Source: DATAYA01 sp963754235 | Lineage (GTDB): Bacteria > Pseudomonadota > Alphaproteobacteria > Acetobacterales > Acetobacteraceae | Assembly (NCBI GenBank): GCA_963754235.1 | Contig: CAVWFK010000001.1 | Location: forward strand, 186,001 to 250,000 | Direction of reading: 5' to 3' | Length of the DNA: 64,000 nt | Shown here: piece by piece, positions 59,599 to 64,000 of the stretch | Layout: the number at the start of each line of letters is the position of its first letter | Numbering within the stretch: the first letter of the stretch is position 1 | The notes under the pieces: generated by a model | What the model saw: only the letters and a program-made list of their open reading frames with translations | Database searches by the model: none | Told to the model about the DNA's origin: nothing | Translations under genes and position numbers: made by a program

Positions 59599-60383
59599 TG
59601 AGCGCGCTGTTCGACCTCTCGGGCAAGGTCGCAATCGTCACCGGCTCCTCGAAGGGGATCGGCCGCGCGATCGCCGAGCGGCTGGCTGAGCACGGCGCCA
59701 AGGTCGTCGTCTCCAGCCGCAAGGCCGCCGCGTGCGAGGCGGTGGCGGCGGCGATCTGCGAGCGCGGCGGCGAGGCGATCGTCATCCCCTGCCATATCGG
59801 CCGCAAGGAGGAATTGCAGCATCTCGCCGACGCCACCGCCGAGCGGTGGGGCGGCATCGACATCCTGGTGTGCAACGCCGCCATCAACCCGCATTTCGGC
59901 GCCGCCGCCACAATCTCCGACGACGCCTATGATCGCACGATGGCCAGCAACGTGCGCAGCAATTTCTGGCTCAGCAACATGGTGCTGCCGGGCATGGCGG
60001 CGCGCGGCGGCGGATCGGTGATCGCAGTCTCGTCAATCGCCGGGCTGCGCGGCTCGGCGACGCTTGGCATCTATGCGCTCTCCAAGGCCGCCGAGATGCA
60101 ATTGGTGCGCAACATCGCCGTCGAATGGGGACCACGCGGCGTGCGCGCCAACTGCATCGCCCCCGGGCTGGTGCGCACCGATTTCGCCCGCGCGCTGTGG
60201 GAAGACCCGCGCCTGCTTGCACGGCGGGAGCGCGAGACGCCGCTCGGCCGCATCGGCGAACCCGACGAGATCGCCGGGGCCGCAGTGTTCCTCGCCTCGC
60301 CCGCCGGCCGCTACATGACCGGGCAGACCCTGGTGATCGACGGCGGCGTTACCACCGGCCGCCCGCCTGCCGCGGAACAATGA
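59598..60383 (+). CDS. Short-chain dehydrogenase/reductase (DHRS4/LvaD-like)
   Basis: The 261-residue protein is a classical SDR: KVAIVTGSSKGIGRAIAERL for NAD(P), LVCNAAINPHFG, VIAVSSIAGLRG with the catalytic Ser and IYALSKAAEM with Tyr-x-x-x-Lys. SSRK after the second strand favours NADP(H). The ATG overlaps the dehydrogenase stop and its own stop overlaps the kinase ATG, so the three are translated together. In the Lva pathway an SDR reduces the keto group of a 4-ketoacyl-CoA to the 4-hydroxy form; that role fits here but is an inference. Confidence 0.92.
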   Translation: MSALFDLSGKVAIVTGSSKGIGRAIAERLAEHGAKVVVSSRKAAACEAVAAAICERGGEAIVIPCHIGRKEELQHLADATAERWGGIDILVCNAAINPHFGAAATISDDAYDRTMASNVRSNFWLSNMVLPGMAARGGGSVIAVSSIAGLRGSATLGIYALSKAAEMQLVRNIAVEWGPRGVRANCIAPGLVRTDFARALWEDPRLLARRERETPLGRIGEPDEIAGAAVFLASPAGRYMTGQTLVIDGGVTTGRPPAAEQ

Positions 60384-61441
60384 GCGACCCCGGGAGCGAC
60401 ACCGACGGCGCGCCGATCCTCGTCCCCGTCCTCGCCAACCACCGGTTCGACGAGGCGGCGCTGGCGCGACACCTGACGGCGCACCTGCCCGATTTCGCCG
60501 GGCCGGTCACGGTGCTGCAATTCCAGGGCGGGCAGTCGAACCCGACCTTCGTCATCGACACGCCGCGGCGCCGCTACGTGCTGCGCAAGCAGCCGCCGGG
60601 GCATCTGCTGCCCTCGGCCCACGCCGTCGATCGCGAGTTCCGCGTGATGCGGGCACTCGCGGGAAGCGCCGTGCCGGTGCCGGAAATGCTGCTGCTCTGC
60701 ACCGATCCTGGCGTGATCGGCACGATGTTTTTCGTCATGGCGCATGTCGAAGGCCGCGTGTTCGTCGATCGCACGCTGCCGGGGCAGACGCGCGGCGCGC
60801 GTGCGGCACTCTACGGCGAGATGGGCCGCGTGCTGGCGGCGCTGCACGGCGTCGATTGGCGGGCGGCGGGCCTCGAAGGGTTCGGCCGGCCGGAGGGCTA
60901 CGTGCGGCGACAGGTGGATCGCTGGTCGAAGCAGTATCGCGCCGCGCAGGTGGGCGAGGTGCCGGCGATGGACCGGCTCATCGACTGGTTGACGGCGCAC
61001 GTGCCCGAGGATGACGAAAATGCGATCGCGCACGGCGATTTCCGTCTCGGCAATCTGATCTACGCGCCCGACGCGCCGCGCGTGGCGGCGGTGCTCGACT
61101 GGGAGCTTTCGACGATCGGGCATCCGATCGCCGACCTCGCCTATTGCTGTCTCTACTGGCGCCTGCCGCCGGAGTTCGGCGGGCTGCGCGGCCTCGATGT
61201 TCCCGGCCTGCCGAGCGAGGCGGCGTTCGTCGCCGAATACTGCCGCCGCAGCGGCCGCGCGTCGCTGCCGGATTTCGAGTTCTTCGTGGCCTTCTCGCTG
61301 TTCCGCTGGGCGGCGATTGCCGCGGGCGTGTATCGTCGCGCGCTCGACGGCAACGCCGCCGACGCCGCCGGCTTGCAGGCGGGCGAGAAGTTCCGCCAGC
61401 TTGCCGAGATCGGCTGGGAGGTGGCGCAGGGCCACGGCTAA
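60380..61441 (+). CDS. APH-type phosphotransferase (ACAD10/11 kinase-domain, LvaA-like)
   Basis: The 353-residue kinase-like protein shows QFQGGQSNPTFVID (nucleotide loop), YVLRKQPPG with the lysine, the catalytic HGDFRLGNLIYAP and the metal-binding LDWELSTIGHPIADLAY. These last two motifs match the N-terminal kinase domain of ACAD10/11. LvaA of P. putida phosphorylates the 4-hydroxyl of 4-hydroxyacyl-CoA so that the ACAD-like partner can remove phosphate. A small LvaB-like helper gene is not present next to it. ATG 60380 overlaps the SDR stop. Confidence 0.92.
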   Translation: MSDPGSDTDGAPILVPVLANHRFDEAALARHLTAHLPDFAGPVTVLQFQGGQSNPTFVIDTPRRRYVLRKQPPGHLLPSAHAVDREFRVMRALAGSAVPVPEMLLLCTDPGVIGTMFFVMAHVEGRVFVDRTLPGQTRGARAALYGEMGRVLAALHGVDWRAAGLEGFGRPEGYVRRQVDRWSKQYRAAQVGEVPAMDRLIDWLTAHVPEDDENAIAHGDFRLGNLIYAPDAPRVAAVLDWELSTIGHPIADLAYCCLYWRLPPEFGGLRGLDVPGLPSEAAFVAEYCRRSGRASLPDFEFFVAFSLFRWAAIAAGVYRRALDGNAADAAGLQAGEKFRQLAEIGWEVAQGHG

Positions 61442-61481
61442 TACCCGCTCTGATGGATGTATGAACTCAGCGCACAGTAGC

Positions 61482-61580
61482 CGTCACTGCGAGGAGCAAT
61501 GCGACGAAGCAGTCCAGGCGGGCGGCACCGTGCCGCGGGCCTGGATCGCCACCCCGGCCAAGCGGCCGGCTCGCGATGAC
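61482..61580. repeat. REP-A extragenic palindrome, full copy (variant)
   Basis: The 99-base element runs from CGTCACTGCGAGGAGC to CGGCTCGCGATGAC and contains GACGAAGCAGTCCAGGCG and GCCTGGATCGCC as inner arms. The left arm carries the GAGGAGCAATGCGACGAAGC variant also seen in the half copy at 7852. It lies between the kinase gene and the next operon. Confidence 0.9.
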
Positions 61581-61615
61581 AATCCTCGTTATGCCAGGAG
61601 GCAGCCACGACAGAA

Positions 61616-62812
61616 ATGCAGATCACGCGGATCGAGACGCTGCGGCTCGACGAGTTCCCCAACCTGCTCTGGGTCACGGTTCACACCGATGCCGGGCTGG
61701 TCGGCCTGGGCGAGACCTTCTTCGCCGCGCGCACGGTGGAGGCTGCGATGCACGAGACGGTCGCACCCGCCGTGCTCGGCGCGGACCCGTTCGCGATCGA
61801 GCGGCACATGCGCCGGCTGCTGCTGAACTACGTCGGCTTCAAATCGACCGGGGCGGAGATGCGCGCGGCTTCCGCCTTCGATATCGCGCTATGGGACATT
61901 CTGGGCCAGGCGACCGGGCAGCCGGTCTATAACCTGCTCGGCGGGCGCTGCCGCGATCGCATCCGTGCCTACAACACCTGCGCCGGCACCCGCTACGTGC
62001 GCGCGCGGCCGACGCAGAGCACCGAGGATTGGGGCGTGGGCGAGGCCGAGGGGCCGTACGAGGATCTCGACGCCTTTCTCCACCGCGCCGACGACCTCGC
62101 CGAGAGCCTGCTCGCGGAGGGCTATCGCGGCATGAAGATCTGGCCCTTCGACCACGCCGCCGAGGCGTCGGGCGGCACCGACATCGCCGCCGCCGACCTC
62201 AAGCAGGCGCTCGAACCGTTCGAGAAAATCCGCAAGCGCGTGGGGGATCGCATCGACATCCATGTCGAGTTCCACGGCCTCTGGACGCTGCCCGCGGCGC
62301 TGCGCATCGCGCGTGCGCTCGCGCCATACGACCCCTATTGGGCGGAAGACCCGATCAAGATGATGAACCTCGACGCGCTGCGCCAGTATCGCGAGGCGGC
62401 CGGCATCTGGGTCACGGCAAGCGAGACGCTGGCGACGCGCTGGGCGTTCCGCGAGCTGTTCGAGAAGCAAGCTGTCGATGTCTGCATGTTGGATATCGGC
62501 TGGTGCGGCGGGCTCACGGAAGCGAAGAAGATCGCGACCATGGCCGAAGCCTACGAATTGCCGGTGGCGCCGCACGACTGCACCGGCCCGGTGGCGCTCG
62601 CCGCCTCCGTGCATCTTGCGACGGCCAGCCCGAATACGCTCGTGCAGGAAGTGGTGCGCGCCGCCTATCACGGCTGGTATCAGGAACTGGTGGAAGGACT
62701 GCCGGTGCTCGCCGACGGCTTCATTGCACCCCGTGACGCGCCCGGTCTCGGAGTGACCCTGCGCGCCGATTTGCGCAACCGCGTGGACGCGCATCTGGGC
62801 GTCAGCAAATGA
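61616..62812 (+). CDS. Mandelate racemase/muconate lactonizing enzyme (enolase superfamily) protein
   Basis: The 398-residue protein has the enolase-superfamily capping domain (VHTDAGLVGLGETFFAA) and a TIM barrel with metal ligands in DIHVEFHG, YWAEDPIKM and VTASETLATR, a lysine in YRGMKIWPFD and a histidine in VAPHDCTGPVALAAS. Such enzymes dehydrate sugar acids or epimerise alpha-carbons. The subgroup resembles sugar-acid dehydratases of the MR group. It is coupled by a four-base overlap to a Gfo/Idh/MocA oxidoreductase, so the two probably act on one substrate in turn. The precise acid is not known. Confidence 0.92.
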   Translation: MQITRIETLRLDEFPNLLWVTVHTDAGLVGLGETFFAARTVEAAMHETVAPAVLGADPFAIERHMRRLLLNYVGFKSTGAEMRAASAFDIALWDILGQATGQPVYNLLGGRCRDRIRAYNTCAGTRYVRARPTQSTEDWGVGEAEGPYEDLDAFLHRADDLAESLLAEGYRGMKIWPFDHAAEASGGTDIAAADLKQALEPFEKIRKRVGDRIDIHVEFHGLWTLPAALRIARALAPYDPYWAEDPIKMMNLDALRQYREAAGIWVTASETLATRWAFRELFEKQAVDVCMLDIGWCGGLTEAKKIATMAEAYELPVAPHDCTGPVALAASVHLATASPNTLVQEVVRAAYHGWYQELVEGLPVLADGFIAPRDAPGLGVTLRADLRNRVDAHLGVSK

Positions 62813-63987
62813 GTGCCGCGTTCGAGGCTCTCGGGCGGCCGCTGCGGCTCGGCGTGATCGGCGGTGGACCGGGCAGCATGATCGGGCCGATCCACCGCAA
62901 CGCGGCACGTCTCGACGGCCGCTTCGCGATCGTGGCCGGCGTGCCCTCCTCCGACCCCGCGCGTGCCGCCGCCGCGGGGGCCGCGATCGGGCTGCGGGAG
63001 GGGCGCAGCTACGGCACCGTTGGCGCGATGCTCGACGCCGAACACGCGCGCGCCGACGGTATCGAGGCGGTGGCGATCATGTCGCCGAACGACGCCCACT
63101 ATCCGGCCGCGATCGCCGCGATCGACGCCGGGCTCGACGTGATCTGCGACAAGCCGATGACCAACACGCTCGCCCACGCGCGCGATCTCGCCGCTCGCGT
63201 GCGCGCAAGCAGGCGTGTCTTCTGCCTCACCCACGCCTATGCCGCCTATCCGATGGTGCGCCAGGCGCGCGCGATGGTAGCCGGGGGCGCCATCGGCGAG
63301 GTGCGCGCGGTGCAGGTGGAATACCTGCACGCCGGCATGGCGACGCGCGTCGAGGACGGGCCGATGACGCCAAAACTGCGCTGGAAGCTTGATCCGGCGC
63401 GCGGCGGGCCGTCGCTGGTGCTGGGCGATATCGGCACCCACGCGCACCACCTCGCCTGCTTCGTCGCCGGCCTGCCGCTCGCGCGGCTGGCGGCGGATGT
63501 CGGGGCACTCGTGCCCGGCCGCACGATCGACGACACGGCGGCGCTGCTGCTGCGCTTCGAGGGCGGCGCGCGCGGCACGCTGTTCGCGAGCCAGGCGATG
63601 GCGGGCAGCGAGAACAACCTCAATCTCCGCGTCTGGGGCGAGAGCGGCCTGCTCGCATGGGCGCAGACCGATCCGAACTATCTGCATTTCGCGCCGCTCG
63701 ACCGTCCGATGCAGCGCCTGGCGCGCGGCGACGCCGATTTGCTGCCGGCGGCGCAGCGACTGGTGCGCATTCCGCGCGGCCATCCCGAAGGGCTGCTGGA
63801 GGCGTTCGCCAACCTCTACCGCGACGCGGCGGAGCCGATCGCGGCACGCATCACCGGCGCCGCACCCGATCCGCTGGCGCTCGACTTCCCCACCGCAGAG
63901 GATGGTTTGCGTGGTGTGGCGTTCGTCGAGGCCGCGGTGCGATCGGGCCGGGACGGCGGCGCCTGGGTTGCCTGCGAGGTCGCCTGA
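62809..63987 (+). CDS. Gfo/Idh/MocA family oxidoreductase
   Basis: The 392-residue protein has an N-terminal Rossmann fold (LRLGVIGGGPGSMIG), VAIMSPNDAHYPAAIAAIDA, the EKP-like ICDKPMTNTLAHA with Lys, and GDIGTHAHHLACFVAG in place of the GGxxxDxG-H motif. Such enzymes oxidise a sugar or sugar-acid hydroxyl with NAD(P). ATG 62809 overlaps the enolase-superfamily stop. It seems complete; only 13 bases of the window remain after it. It is a different subgroup from the half gene at 2-634, which has a VVHEFD motif. Confidence 0.93.
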   Translation: MSAAFEALGRPLRLGVIGGGPGSMIGPIHRNAARLDGRFAIVAGVPSSDPARAAAAGAAIGLREGRSYGTVGAMLDAEHARADGIEAVAIMSPNDAHYPAAIAAIDAGLDVICDKPMTNTLAHARDLAARVRASRRVFCLTHAYAAYPMVRQARAMVAGGAIGEVRAVQVEYLHAGMATRVEDGPMTPKLRWKLDPARGGPSLVLGDIGTHAHHLACFVAGLPLARLAADVGALVPGRTIDDTAALLLRFEGGARGTLFASQAMAGSENNLNLRVWGESGLLAWAQTDPNYLHFAPLDRPMQRLARGDADLLPAAQRLVRIPRGHPEGLLEAFANLYRDAAEPIAARITGAAPDPLALDFPTAEDGLRGVAFVEAAVRSGRDGGAWVACEVA

Positions 63988-64000
63988 CGGCGCGCAAGCG

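Overview
The window is GC-rich, densely packed chromosomal DNA from an alphaproteobacterium, most likely of the Acetobacteraceae/Rhodospirillales. This rests on family content: a TrcR-type DUF1013 regulator, DUF1192 and two DUF465 (YdcH-like) small proteins, an MmcB repair protein, hopanoid HpnH next to IspH, NADP-dependent isocitrate dehydrogenase, an OprB porin and extragenic palindromes that begin and end CGTCATCGCGAG/CTCGCGATGACG. The lineage is an inference; no rRNA gene is present.

Layout. 0-8 kb: the end of a Gfo/Idh/MocA oxidoreductase, then a tightly coupled operon of an unknown exported protein, a xanthine-dehydrogenase-family FAD subunit, a fused [2Fe-2S]-molybdopterin subunit, a double-ABM membrane protein and an OprB porin (frameshifted). 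8-17 kb: a 2109-residue soluble hybrid histidine kinase with eleven 92-residue HAMP-pair repeats, a REC-HK-REC kinase, two small DUF5985 membrane proteins and a winged-helix-like protein. 17-21 kb: isocitrate dehydrogenase (frameshifted), a dienelactone hydrolase, a TumE/TumA-like toxin-antitoxin pair with a 17-bp palindromic operator and a decayed RES toxin. 21-29 kb: a MASE1-GGDEF cyclase, purK-purE, trcR, hpnH-ispH and tlyA. 29-36 kb: a PAS kinase cut from its receiver by an in-frame TAG, small enzymes, a TonB-like protein and galM. 36-43 kb: a sugar ABC transporter and a frameshifted iolE, separated by a lower-GC formamidase cassette (fmdA-amiS-fmdB) whose fmdA has lost its N-terminus and which is bordered by a 65-bp copy of part of the sugar-binding-protein gene. 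43-53 kb: an acyl-CoA synthetase, an SGNH hydrolase, mmcB, a 65-bp tandem array, an Rrf2 regulator, a metallopeptidase, a uracil-DNA glycosylase-like protein, an MBL hydrolase, DUF488, a secreted glycoside hydrolase (frameshifted) and a RelE/NadS-like module whose toxin frame is broken. 53-64 kb: a complete branched-chain-type ABC transporter (livGFHMK) followed by three overlapping genes for an acyl-CoA dehydrogenase, an SDR and an APH-type kinase, then an enolase-superfamily enzyme and a second Gfo/Idh/MocA oxidoreductase.

How the genes work together. The last block is the most informative. The kinase + acyl-CoA dehydrogenase + SDR set is the same trio used by the Pseudomonas putida Lva pathway for 4-hydroxyacyl-CoA, and the human ACAD10/11 proteins fuse the kinase and dehydrogenase. 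Here the trio sits behind its own LIV-type importer, so a dedicated uptake-and-catabolism unit for a 4-hydroxy or related acid is plausible. The first operon likewise links a periplasm-facing porin and exported protein to a cytoplasmic molybdenum hydroxylase.

Quality caveat. At least eight genes are broken by single-base indels, mostly +1 in short homopolymers, including the central metabolic icd. Either this genome is decaying or, more likely for icd, the assembly carries uncorrected insertion errors. Each case is listed separately with its position.
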